Both the position numbers and the translations under genes were made by a program. The notes under the pieces are model-generated. The model saw only the letters and a list, made by a program, of their open reading frames with translations, did not search any database and had not been told where the DNA came from. DNA of 64,000 nt, taken from assembly GCF_018390735.1 (NCBI RefSeq), contig NZ_JAHBCL010000006.1:62001-126000 (forward strand), given 5' to 3'. This stretch comes from Fusibacter paucivorans (GTDB lineage: Bacteria > Bacillota > Clostridia > Peptostreptococcales > Acidaminobacteraceae). Shown one piece after another: positions 1 through 8,889 of the stretch (its first letter is position 1; every line of letters starts with the position of its first letter).

Positions 1-102
1 TTGTTATCGAAAAAAAAGATAACGGCCTCCCCAGCAGCAATATCTTGTGTTGCTGTCACGACATTGTCGCGCTGATTTAGTAATACTGTGTTGGTCTTCA
101 TT
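1..102 (-). CDS. UxaA-family / altronate-galactarate dehydratase N-terminal (SAF) domain protein, partial (runs off window start)
   Basis: Reverse strand reads MKTNTVLLNQRDNVVTATQDIAAGEAVIFFFDN..., typical of the SAF domain of UxaA/GarD small subunits; immediately downstream of kdgT on the same strand. Confidence 0.65.
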
Positions 103-147
103 TTTCTTTTACACTCCATTTTTTTGGGATGACTGTGTGTACTGATT

Positions 148-1146
148 TTAAGCTTCGCTGACTTTCGTTTTTTTCATGAACCTCTCTTCAAAATCTGACA
201 TGCCGGTTTTCACTGATCCAAACCGTTTGGCGACAAAAGTGGTAATAACCGGTGTTAAGAGCGTCGTTACAATTACCGCAGCTGCAATTTGTGTTGTCGC
301 CACTTCAACCAATGGTGCCATAGCGGGAACCGCCAACGCAACAGCTGCCGGCGTCGCTACCGAATTGCCTGCCGCACTCGAAGCCGCAGCTGCAGCATAG
401 CCCGGACGGCGATTGATGTAGCGATCTGCGAAAAACATCGGAATACCGCTAACGAAAACGACTAATAATCCGAGCAGTACACCTGAAGCACCTGCACTTA
501 CAACATTTGTGAGCTTAATGCCGGCACCGAGGCCAAAAGCAAAAAACGGAATGAGCAACGAGACACCCGGTGTTAAAAATGTTTTGATTTTCGGATCGAG
601 ATTACCGAGCAAACAACCGAAGAGAATTGGGGAAATTGCAGCAAACAGACTCATGAAAGGTATATTTGCCATCCCTGTAGCACCTAATGCCACCAATGTT
701 AAAAACGGTCCATCATTGATATTCATAACAGCCTGTGATGCAATGTCTGTCGAATCACCGTATTCGCTGGCGAGCGCCATAAAAAGGCCGCCATTTGAAT
801 TTGTCACACTGCTGATAATAGCCAGTGTTGAAATGCCCATGAAACCAGCTGGACCCGTAACACGTCCAACGATGTAGCCAAACAAGGCACCTGCAATAAA
901 TTTGGTGATCAATAAGACGCCGCCGCGTTTGATCGCCGCCGGAGCATTTTTAAAATCAATTTGCGCCCCTACGCAAACCAGAAAAAATGCAATGGCAGGC
1001 GTCGCTGCTGCCTTTGAAAAATACGCACTATGCAGGCCGCCAAGTTCCAATACCTGCGGCAAAAAAGTGTTGAGCAGTGAACCAATCAGAAGCGGTATAA
1101 CCATTAGGCCACCCGGCACCCTCTTGACGTTATCCAATATGTTCAT
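148..1146 (-). CDS. kdgT: 2-keto-3-deoxygluconate permease family transporter
   Basis: MNILDNVKRVPGGLMVIPLLIGSLLNTF...NSNGGLFMALASEYGD...GAGIKL matches the KdgT family; start moved to the ATG at 1146 preceded by AAGGATGG. Confidence 0.85.
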   Translation of the reverse strand: MNILDNVKRVPGGLMVIPLLIGSLLNTFLPQVLELGGLHSAYFSKAAATPAIAFFLVCVGAQIDFKNAPAAIKRGGVLLITKFIAGALFGYIVGRVTGPAGFMGISTLAIISSVTNSNGGLFMALASEYGDSTDIASQAVMNINDGPFLTLVALGATGMANIPFMSLFAAISPILFGCLLGNLDPKIKTFLTPGVSLLIPFFAFGLGAGIKLTNVVSAGASGVLLGLLVVFVSGIPMFFADRYINRRPGYAAAAASSAAGNSVATPAAVALAVPAMAPLVEVATTQIAAAVIVTTLLTPVITTFVAKRFGSVKTGMSDFEERFMKKTKVSEA

Positions 1147-1210
1147 AACGCTAACCATCCTTTTTTTGAGTATTTAGAATAAACATTTGACCGGTCGATA
1201 TTTGAATATC

Positions 1211-1226
1211 GCAATTCTCGTGCCAA
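1211..1226 (-). promoter_or_regulatory. sigma-54 (-24/-12) promoter of kdgT
   Basis: Reverse strand TTGGCACGAGAATTGC fits TGGCAC-N5-TTGC; 65 bp upstream of the kdgT start and beside a sigma-54 activator gene. Confidence 0.85.
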
Positions 1227-1348
1227 CTGTCTAAAAAACACCTTTTGAATCCCTGCCATCCCATGCTGAAACCATTCAAAACACAATTCTTTATTTAAAT
1301 ATACACGACTTGCCCACGCATCAATCAGCAATGGGTAAGGCTATCATA

Positions 1349-1385
1349 AAAAAACGGCAGCTATGGTATTCTGCCATAGCTGCCG
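1349..1385 (-). terminator. intrinsic terminator of the sigma-54 activator gene
   Basis: Hairpin CGGCAGCTATGG-tattct-GCCATAGCTGCCG followed by a T-tract on the minus strand. Confidence 0.8.
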
Positions 1386-1406
1386 CTGTATATTGCTACA
1401 GTTATC

Positions 1407-3320
1407 TTATAATGGGATCGAAAGCAATTTGATTTTACGAACCAGCGTCGTTCGGTCGATACCGAGCGCAAGCGCCGCCTTTGTACGATTGCCGTCATTT
1501 CGCTTTAGCGCCATTTCGATCGCCTGTCGCTCAATAGCCGCCAACGTCTGATCAAAAGGGTCTTTCAAGTCATCATTCAGTTGTCGCTGAAAGCAGTTTC
1601 GAATAAACGATACCATCGATTCACCAACAATCCCTCGCTGTTGAATGACAATAACCTTTTCAACGACATTTTCAAGTTCGCGAATATTCCCAGGCCAGCT
1701 GTATTGTTCAAACAGCTGAATAACGTCTTTTGAAAAACCTTCAACACGCCGATCAAGTTTCTGATTGATACGCTTGCGCAGGCTGTCCATTAAAATGGGA
1801 ATATCACCCTTTCGCTCCCGAAGCGGTGGTAAAATCAAATTCAAAACGTTCAATCGATAATAGAGATCTTCTCGATAGCGCCCCTGACGCATCTCATCCA
1901 GCAAGTCGCGATTGGTCGCTGCGATGACGCGAACATCTACGGGGATCACTCTAATATCACCAATCCGCATGACTTCTTGCTCCTGCAAAACACGCAGCAA
2001 TTTTGCCTGCATGCTCTTTTCGATTTCACCAATTTCGTCAAGGAATATCGTTCCCTTATGTGCCAGTTCAAAGAGCCCCATTTTGCCGCCCTTTTTGGCA
2101 CCGGTAAAGGCGCCGTCTCGATAGCCAAAGAGTTCACTCTCGAGCAGATTTGCCGGCAGTGCTGAACAATTAATCGCTACAAAGGGGCCCTGAGCCCGCT
2201 TGCTTGCATTGTGTATAGACTGTGCAAAGAGTTCTTTCCCCGTCCCCGTTTCACCGGTTAATAAAATCGTCGAATCCGTGCCGCTAAAATTTTGTGCAAG
2301 TTCAATCGTCGTTACAACCGACTGGCTATTGCCGATAATATTGGTAAAATGATATTTGGCCGTCAAGCGCCGTTCAACCAGTTCTTTCCGGATACTGCTC
2401 TCCATATTTACAATCTGTGATGCACGGTGCATAAAAGCGATCGCACCCTTAATTTCACCGTTGACGAGCATCGGCACCCGATCCACCATCACATTGACTC
2501 CAAAAAATGCTTCCATCTGCTCCATTTCCGCATCTTCACAAGAAAGAAAATCATATAGTCGAAGTGACGGCAGTACCATTTTGCTGTGTCGTCCTGCACA
2601 GTCTTTTAGCTGTATCTTAAGCAATTCCTCAGCAACCGCATTCATATTGATAATCATATCATTTTGATCAATAACGAGAATACCGCTCTGAGAATAATCC
2701 AAAACCGTTTTTAACACTTGGTGACGGCTTTTTTCACGCTGTTTGGCATAGAAAACCGCAATCGCACTTTCTATCGCCTGTCTCACAGATGGTTTTTGAG
2801 AATGCAGCATTTCATAACGAATATTTCTGGCCTTTAGGCCATCCTGATATTCAATCCCCCAGCTGCCGCCGATAAATAATTCAATGCCGTCAGCCATGGC
2901 TTGCTGCGTTTTTGCCTCAAACTCACTAACGTGATCGACTTGATAATAGTGCAAATCCAAACGCAGTTTTTCGTTTATCTTACGGCACCCTTCTATAAAG
3001 TCAGCCCCTTCTATAATACCGATTGGTTCATTAAAATCTTTATACTTAAACAATACATCAAAAAATTCATAACCTGTAAAGGGAATATTGATCACTTCTA
3101 CATCAATATTTTTCGCAATCGCCTTTGCCAAATTACCACGGCTTACAATAATTTCAACACCACGCCGTCTATAGGCATCCGCCACTGCAAGTGCATTGTC
3201 GATAACTATTTTTTCAATCGCAATGTTGATCGCTAATTCTTGGGTAATTGTCTTAGCTAGCTCAATCAGTTCATCATAGGGTAATAAAATCGCAATATTA
3301 TTTTCAATACAGTCCTTCAA
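1407..3320 (-). CDS. sigma-54-dependent transcriptional activator with PrpR_N sensory domain, PAS, AAA+ and Fis-type HTH
   Basis: GETGTGKELFAQSIH (Walker A), ELFGYRDGAFTGAKKGG (GAFTGA), C-terminal NRTKAALALGIDRTTLVRKIK; N-terminus resembles PrpR_N. TTG start with GGGAGG SD. Confidence 0.88.
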   Translation of the reverse strand: MKDCIENNIAILLPYDELIELAKTITQELAINIAIEKIVIDNALAVADAYRRRGVEIIVSRGNLAKAIAKNIDVEVINIPFTGYEFFDVLFKYKDFNEPIGIIEGADFIEGCRKINEKLRLDLHYYQVDHVSEFEAKTQQAMADGIELFIGGSWGIEYQDGLKARNIRYEMLHSQKPSVRQAIESAIAVFYAKQREKSRHQVLKTVLDYSQSGILVIDQNDMIINMNAVAEELLKIQLKDCAGRHSKMVLPSLRLYDFLSCEDAEMEQMEAFFGVNVMVDRVPMLVNGEIKGAIAFMHRASQIVNMESSIRKELVERRLTAKYHFTNIIGNSQSVVTTIELAQNFSGTDSTILLTGETGTGKELFAQSIHNASKRAQGPFVAINCSALPANLLESELFGYRDGAFTGAKKGGKMGLFELAHKGTIFLDEIGEIEKSMQAKLLRVLQEQEVMRIGDIRVIPVDVRVIAATNRDLLDEMRQGRYREDLYYRLNVLNLILPPLRERKGDIPILMDSLRKRINQKLDRRVEGFSKDVIQLFEQYSWPGNIRELENVVEKVIVIQQRGIVGESMVSFIRNCFQRQLNDDLKDPFDQTLAAIERQAIEMALKRNDGNRTKAALALGIDRTTLVRKIKLLSIPL

Positions 3321-3364
3321 AACGGCCTCCCATTTAACCAGCGAACCCCTTTTTTGCTGAACGC

Positions 3365-3402
3365 AAAAAAGTGCATCTTAAGTACGACTTAATAAATGCA
3401 CA
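3365..3402 (-). terminator. intrinsic terminator downstream of GGDEF gene
   Basis: GTGCA..TTAAGT-acg-ACTTAA..TGCAC hairpin followed by TTTTTTG on the minus strand. Confidence 0.6.
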
Positions 3403-3488
3403 CAAACATCACTGACGTGATGTATCAATCATCCCTATTTACTTCATTCTACACGCAATCGTCTTTCTCCTTCTAAATGACTAAAAAT

Positions 3489-4598
3489 TTACGGTACAAA
3501 TATTTCCGAAGGTGTCGCTTCTCTCGAAAGCGCCAGCCGCTTTTCCACTTTACACTTGTACATATTCCGATCCGCTTCATCAATGAGCTGAATGACTGAA
3601 TGCGCTTCAAAGCTCGCAATACCATAGCTGAAGGCCACCGTTGTCTGTTGCTGAAATGTCATCAGCTGTGTATTCAGTACCTCTGCTGTCATATTGCGTC
3701 CGATCAGTAAGAATTCATCACCGCCATAACGTCCAACACTCACTTTGGGTATAAAAAAATCTTTAAGCTCAGTTGCCAGAGCCTTAATCATTTGATCGCC
3801 GTACTGATGCCCATAAGTATCGTTGATATGTTTAAAAGCATCAATATCCAGCATCGCAACCGTGAGCACCGTCCCTCTTCGCCGACTGTCTTCTACCAGC
3901 TTTTGGAGTTTTAAGTGGATTGTACTGTGATTATAAAGCCCCGTTAGCCCATCGTGCTGTGAAAGATACAAAAGTTCCCTGTTTCGTTCAAGAATGATTT
4001 CTCGCTGCTGCACGTCCCGCACACTATAACGGTAAAACATCCATGATATCATAAAGGCAATCACATTGAGTATGAGGCCATTCATTCGATGGGATAATAA
4101 ATAGGACGGCTTATCCTGAAAATAGGGCATGCCAAAGAAGAAAACGGCATAGCCAAGGCCGTACACAACAGCCGAAGCCCTCGGGCGCATGCGAACTGTC
4201 GCAGCGAGTCCAAAGACGACCAAGATGTAAATGCTGATATCCGATGTAATCGTCTGCGCAAAAAACGTACTAATAACAGACCATATGACGATGACGTTGA
4301 CATAACCTATCAGAATAAAATGTCTCAGATGATCTTCATTTTTCTCACGATCTTTCATCAGCCTGTCAAAAATAAAAAGCAATAGAACCAATCCTATGTA
4401 TAAACTCTTCATCCCAATATATTTAATATGGCGCAGCCGTTCATCAACCCCCAACAGATAACTGACCACGATTGCGCCTTGCAGCAGACATATTGCCAAA
4501 CTAATCGCCTTAACACGCTGATAGTTGCCAGACAGCAATTTACGTTTCATATTTTCATGACCATTTTCATAAGCAGCATCTACTCGATCGTCTTGCAT
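3489..4598 (-). CDS. membrane-anchored GGDEF-domain diguanylate cyclase
   Basis: Multiple TM segments then DGLTGLYNHSTIH...GRYGGDEFLLIG. Confidence 0.85.
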   Translation of the reverse strand: MQDDRVDAAYENGHENMKRKLLSGNYQRVKAISLAICLLQGAIVVSYLLGVDERLRHIKYIGMKSLYIGLVLLLFIFDRLMKDREKNEDHLRHFILIGYVNVIVIWSVISTFFAQTITSDISIYILVVFGLAATVRMRPRASAVVYGLGYAVFFFGMPYFQDKPSYLLSHRMNGLILNVIAFMISWMFYRYSVRDVQQREIILERNRELLYLSQHDGLTGLYNHSTIHLKLQKLVEDSRRRGTVLTVAMLDIDAFKHINDTYGHQYGDQMIKALATELKDFFIPKVSVGRYGGDEFLLIGRNMTAEVLNTQLMTFQQQTTVAFSYGIASFEAHSVIQLIDEADRNMYKCKVEKRLALSREATPSEIFVP

Positions 4599-4714
4599 AA
4601 GCCCCCCTATAAAATTTCTTTTCTCCAAGTAATTGTTATTATACAACAATAAAAGCGGCTTGTAACGCGTAATGTTTTACGCTCTTCCGACAAAACGTTT
4701 TGAATATCAAAAAC

Positions 4715-4757
4715 AAAAAAACTGCGCACGTTTGTATCCATACAGATACTGTGCGCA
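4715..4757 (-). terminator. intrinsic terminator of the B3/4 gene
   Basis: TGCGCAC...GTGCGCA stem with a T-tract on the minus-strand exit side. Confidence 0.75.
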
Positions 4758-4785
4758 AGTTTCTCTCATCACAGCGTTGCAATTA

Positions 4786-5502
4786 TTAATCAAATTCAAT
4801 ACTCGGATGGTCCTCATCCAGCATAAAACGCTGGTAATCGCCGCCAAATCGTCTTTCGATCAATGCGATGACTGCATCCATGGCATTGGTCAGTTGTTCG
4901 TAATGATCCCCTTCGAAGCCGACGAGCTGAAAGAAAATATCGGTGCTCGTTTCCGTTATTTTTCCCAGCTCGCTTTGACGCCACAGCCACTGACGCGTTT
5001 GAATTTTATTACCGCTGGTGAAAACGAGTTCTCCCGGCTTTACCGTTTCAAATGTCGTTTCGCCGAATGGCAGAAAACAGTCGCCTTCTTCCGAGAGCCG
5101 TACCGCCAAATCCGAATCAATGTCTCTCAGATCGTGTGCACCGAGCGAAACCATCTCGCCAATGGCAACGGCATTGCATAAATCGACAAGTGCATTGATT
5201 CTTGGCAAACTGCCGCCTTTAACAATGCGTTTACTCATCGCTTCAACTGAATTCATAAATTTATTGGGGTTGATTCCAGCGCTTTGAAGCGCTTCCCGAT
5301 AAAGCGCCACATCGGGGTGCTGTTTAAGCTGGTCTGAGGGAATTCGCTGTCTGAGCATCGTTTCTTTTTCATTGAGCAGTGCAGAATCTTCGTCTGTCGT
5401 CGGCGAATTTTTTAGACCCTTCGCAACAATAATACCGAACCGAACGTTGGGAATATGTTCAAATACCCATGAATCAACTGTATATTTCATATTTGCCTCC
5501 AA
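4786..5502 (-). CDS. B3/4 domain-containing protein (PheRS-beta B3/B4-like)
   Basis: HPDVALYREALQSAGINPNKFMNSVEAMSKRIVKGGSLPRINALVDLCNAVAIGEMVSLGAHDL is characteristic of stand-alone B3/4 proteins. Confidence 0.82.
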   Translation of the reverse strand: MEANMKYTVDSWVFEHIPNVRFGIIVAKGLKNSPTTDEDSALLNEKETMLRQRIPSDQLKQHPDVALYREALQSAGINPNKFMNSVEAMSKRIVKGGSLPRINALVDLCNAVAIGEMVSLGAHDLRDIDSDLAVRLSEEGDCFLPFGETTFETVKPGELVFTSGNKIQTRQWLWRQSELGKITETSTDIFFQLVGFEGDHYEQLTNAMDAVIALIERRFGGDYQRFMLDEDHPSIEFD

Positions 5503-5514
5503 TCATTTATCCCT

Positions 5515-5545
5515 ATTCTAAACCTTACATCTAGTGTAAGGTCAA
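5515..5545 (-). promoter_or_regulatory. MerR-type promoter (19-bp spacer) with palindromic operator
   Basis: Reverse strand TTGACC-ttacactagatgtaaggtt(19 nt)-TAGAAT; operator CCTTACA-tctag-TGTAAGG lies between the -35 and -10 elements. Confidence 0.82.
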
Positions 5546-5645
5546 TTCATTTCATGTTATAATCAACATAAGGCAACAAAATCACTATTCTAAGCGAAGC
5601 CACACTTTCATATGAGTGAATCTGCATTTTTAATATGGGGGCATT

Positions 5646-6473
5646 ATGAAAATACAGTTGACCGTTAAAGAAATTGCCGATATTGTAGGGATGCCGCCAA
5701 GGCGCATCCGTTATTACCATCAGATCGGACTCTTCGCTCCAAGTGGCGTCGATCCGCAAAACGGTTACCATTACTACACACTTGAAAAAATCGAAGAACT
5801 TAGGCTCATCATGTATCTTAGACATCTCAACGTGCCAATTGCCGAAATCAAACAGCATCTAAACAATCGCAACCTCTCTGATTATTCACGTATTCTGGAA
5901 CGTCAGCTACACCAAACGCGTGAAACCATTAGCGCGCTGACAGTCCTTGCATCCAGACTTGAAAAACGCATGCAGTCCATCGCTTACATACACCATCTTC
6001 CTGCAATCGGCAATATAACGCTGCTTGAATTGCCGCCACGCGATGTCCTCACCATTCGAAGGTCCATTAACGAACCCTTAGACTGGGAAATTGCCATGCT
6101 TGATTTTGAGCGAGAAGCCGACCTACCGCCGAGCCTCTTCATTGGCGACATCGGGTTTTTTGTCGACCTTCGCATCGTTGACCATCGGCACGCTACACAA
6201 TTTACAGGGCTATATCTCTTTGCTGACGATGCCTATTTTGGCGAAACACCCATGCGTGAAACACTGCCGGGCGGCAGTTGGCTTACCGTTGTCTTTAGAG
6301 GTGACCATCAGTCCGCCCCCGAACAGCTGAAAGCGATAAGCGCCTATGCCGAAGCAAATCATCTTCTCTTAGCAGATTACGCATTGGAACGCGTATTGAT
6401 AGATCATTTCATCGCCAGTGATCCAAATCTCTATCTGACCGAAATCCAAATTTATATTCTGGGATCATCCTGA
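5646..6473 (+). CDS. MerR family transcriptional regulator with C-terminal GyrI-like effector-binding domain
   Basis: MKIQLTVKEIADIVGMPPRRIRYYHQIGLFAPSGVDPQNGYHYYTLEKIEELRLIMYLR is a MerR HTH; BmrR/GyrI-like C-terminus. Confidence 0.85.
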   Translation: MKIQLTVKEIADIVGMPPRRIRYYHQIGLFAPSGVDPQNGYHYYTLEKIEELRLIMYLRHLNVPIAEIKQHLNNRNLSDYSRILERQLHQTRETISALTVLASRLEKRMQSIAYIHHLPAIGNITLLELPPRDVLTIRRSINEPLDWEIAMLDFEREADLPPSLFIGDIGFFVDLRIVDHRHATQFTGLYLFADDAYFGETPMRETLPGGSWLTVVFRGDHQSAPEQLKAISAYAEANHLLLADYALERVLIDHFIASDPNLYLTEIQIYILGSS

Positions 6474-6571
6474 TCCGCGTTAACCTTAACAACACTTAGA
6501 TTATTTATCTTTTTAATCAATTACACTTGCACTGGCAGGCGATAACAATACTGTAAAGCATCCTCAGCAAG

Positions 6572-7258
6572 TCATGAAAAACTCACCTGTTCAGCGGCGA
6601 GCATTAGACTAATGTTCAAATTGCCATTTCGACATCTCAACGAATCAATCAACGCTTTTGTACTTGTATTTTCATCTAGCGCCACATCGTATGTCAGTTG
6701 ATACAAACTGCCCATATTGGTTGTTTTAACACGCTTTAGCGTATATTGCACCGTATAGTTTTTCAAAATATCTTCAAAGGCGTTTTCAAAGTCAAGATCT
6801 TCCGGCACTGTTATTTGAAGCTGTCTTAATACTTCCGACTTCCCGCCGAGTCGCGTGCGACTGAGAAGATACATGCCGAGGCAGAGAACGGCGCTGAAGA
6901 GAAGTGCGTACAGGTAGGCACCGACGCCGACAGCTAATCCTGCTGCCATGGCAAACAGCACATAGGCAATGTCCTTTGGATCACCAGGTGCACTTCTAAA
7001 ACGAATAATTGAAAAAGCCCCTGCAAGGCTAAATGCTTTAGCAATATCACTGCCAATCAGCATAATAATAATGGCAATGACAGCGGGCAGCAGTATCATG
7101 GTTAATGCAAAACTTTGTGATATACGGCCATTTTGCTGTGTCTTGCGGTATGTACCGCTGATGAGTCCCCCGACGGCAAACGCAATTACAATGGTCATCA
7201 TCACATCTATAAATGCAATCTCAACACTTGTCGTGCCGGTAAAGATCGAATCAAGCAT
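6572..7258 (-). CDS. DUF4956 domain-containing membrane protein
   Basis: Four TM segments, GSDIAKAFSLAGAFSIIRFRSAPGDPKDIAYVLFAMAAGLAVG motif of DUF4956. Confidence 0.8.
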   Translation of the reverse strand: MLDSIFTGTTSVEIAFIDVMMTIVIAFAVGGLISGTYRKTQQNGRISQSFALTMILLPAVIAIIIMLIGSDIAKAFSLAGAFSIIRFRSAPGDPKDIAYVLFAMAAGLAVGVGAYLYALLFSAVLCLGMYLLSRTRLGGKSEVLRQLQITVPEDLDFENAFEDILKNYTVQYTLKRVKTTNMGSLYQLTYDVALDENTSTKALIDSLRCRNGNLNISLMLAAEQVSFS

Positions 7259-7970
7259 ACTGGTTTACCTCCTTCTGCATTTTCAATTGATGCGCCTTGC
7301 CATATTTTGAAAAACTCACTGGGAATATTTTCATTGCCGACAGCGCATGCGCTAACCAAAGCGGCATGGCATTTTCAGCTTTAATTTCCATCAGCCACCA
7401 ACCTCGTTCAAGCAATTGCTCGCCAAAATCACCCGCCTCGAGCTGTAGCGCGTGGCGCCTCGTCCGTATATTCGAATCAAAGGTTATGCGCAATCCATCA
7501 CCAAAATAAGCACTTCTGTCATAGGCAATATACACCGCTGGCTCTAAGTGACATCTGTCAATCAGATATTGTATTTCATAAAGCACTTGCCGATTGTGGT
7601 GAGGCCTTGGTTCCGGCAGCCTCTTTTCCTTCAAGTACCGCTGAGCTTCTGTCAGCACCATATCGGTTCGGCGTTTATTCACCAACCCTTTATATTTCTT
7701 TTTAATCTCTAAATAAATGTGATCGTCTGCTTTCGGTACGCCATATGCTCTTAGTCTCAGCTTCTCTTTATAGATCGGCTTTTCTAGCGATCTTATAATC
7801 AACTCATCCTGTGGTGTATCATAATAAAGATTGCTGATCGTGTAAAAACCGTTTGACTGCTGATACGCATCCATCATCATATATGGCTGTATCAATGTCA
7901 GCATTTGACGATAGGCTTCCTCCGAGATCAGACATTTTTTTTCATATCTGTTGAAAACCTCAATTGCCAT
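7251..7970 (-). CDS. polyphosphate polymerase (VTC) domain-containing protein
   Basis: MAIEVFNRYEKKCLISEEAYRQM...YTISNLYYDTPQDELI...KEKLRLRAYG...YLEIKKKYKGLVNKRRTDM; start at ATG 7970 with GGAGG SD. Confidence 0.83.
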   Translation of the reverse strand: MAIEVFNRYEKKCLISEEAYRQMLTLIQPYMMMDAYQQSNGFYTISNLYYDTPQDELIIRSLEKPIYKEKLRLRAYGVPKADDHIYLEIKKKYKGLVNKRRTDMVLTEAQRYLKEKRLPEPRPHHNRQVLYEIQYLIDRCHLEPAVYIAYDRSAYFGDGLRITFDSNIRTRRHALQLEAGDFGEQLLERGWWLMEIKAENAMPLWLAHALSAMKIFPVSFSKYGKAHQLKMQKEVNQYA

Positions 7971-8033
7971 GGTATATCCCTCCTGGTTTAACGCATACTT
8001 GCCGCATAGTGCGTTTGCCCATTGCTGCAAGGC

Positions 8034-8054
8034 GTTTGCTTTGCCTTCATTATA
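8034..8054 (-). promoter_or_regulatory. -10/initial-transcript element of the VTC-DUF4956 operon, mirror copy of the one at 8147-8166
   Basis: Reverse strand TATAATGAAGGCAAAGCAAAC. Confidence 0.6.
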
Positions 8055-8146
8055 GTCAGCCTAACTTAAACAAACCTTAAAGCCAAATGCTTTGCCAGAG
8101 GTTAGCTTTTAAGTTTCATTAAAGCATCTTGTGTTATATTCTATGC

Positions 8147-8166
8147 TATAATGAAGGCAAACAAAC
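8147..8166 (+). promoter_or_regulatory. -10/initial-transcript element of the response regulator operon
   Basis: TATAATGAAGGCAAACAAAC; upstream direct repeats CTTAAAcaaacCTTAAAg and TTTAAGtttcaTTAAAG. Confidence 0.6.
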
Positions 8167-8196
8167 CATATCCGTCGCCGCAGGCAGGAGGAAACC

Positions 8197-8889
8197 ATGA
8201 GAATTTTACTGGTTGAAGATGAACGACATCTAGCAGAGGCCATTTCGCAGATCCTTAAAAAACAAAAATATACCGTTGATATGGTACACAATGGCGTTGC
8301 CGGACTCGACAACGCACTCAGCGACATCTATGATCTAATCATTCTTGATATAATGCTCCCTGAAATGAATGGTCTCGAAGTCCTTAGAACACTTCGCGCC
8401 GAAAGTATCGAAACACCTGTCTTGATGTTAACGGCCAAAGGTGAAATCACCGACCGCGTCAAAGGACTTGACAGTGGTGCCGATGATTATCTGCCAAAAC
8501 CATTTGCCACAGAAGAACTGCTCGCCAGAATACGCGCCCTCTCCAGACGCAAAGGCGAGATTGTCTCCAGCGATGCCATGTGTTTCGGCGACATCATCTT
8601 AAATACTGAAACGCTGCTGCTCAGTACAAACCACAAAGAAATAAAACTGACGCTTCGCGAAAGTGAACTATTGGCATTCCTTATTTTAAGAAAAGGACTA
8701 ATCGCCTCTAAAGAACTCATCATCGAAAAACTGTGGGGTTACGACTCCGAAGCAGAGCACAACAACGTCGAAGTTTATATTTCATTTTTACGCAAAAAAC
8801 TCCTATACCTTGATGCGCACGTCGTCATCACGACAACACGCGGTGTCGGCTATTCGCTGGAGGTGAAAATCCCGTGTTCAGAAAATTAA
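8197..8889 (+). CDS. OmpR/PhoB family response regulator
   Basis: MRILLVEDERHLAEAISQILKKQKYTVDMV...LIILDIMLPEMNGLEVL...winged-helix C-terminus. Confidence 0.93.
   Translation: MRILLVEDERHLAEAISQILKKQKYTVDMVHNGVAGLDNALSDIYDLIILDIMLPEMNGLEVLRTLRAESIETPVLMLTAKGEITDRVKGLDSGADDYLPKPFATEELLARIRALSRRKGEIVSSDAMCFGDIILNTETLLLSTNHKEIKLTLRESELLAFLILRKGLIASKELIIEKLWGYDSEAEHNNVEVYISFLRKKLLYLDAHVVITTTRGVGYSLEVKIPCSEN

Noticed and set aside
1143-1331. 62-aa ORF upstream of kdgT (minus strand)
   Set aside because: Overlaps the sigma-54 promoter and dyads; composition not protein-like.
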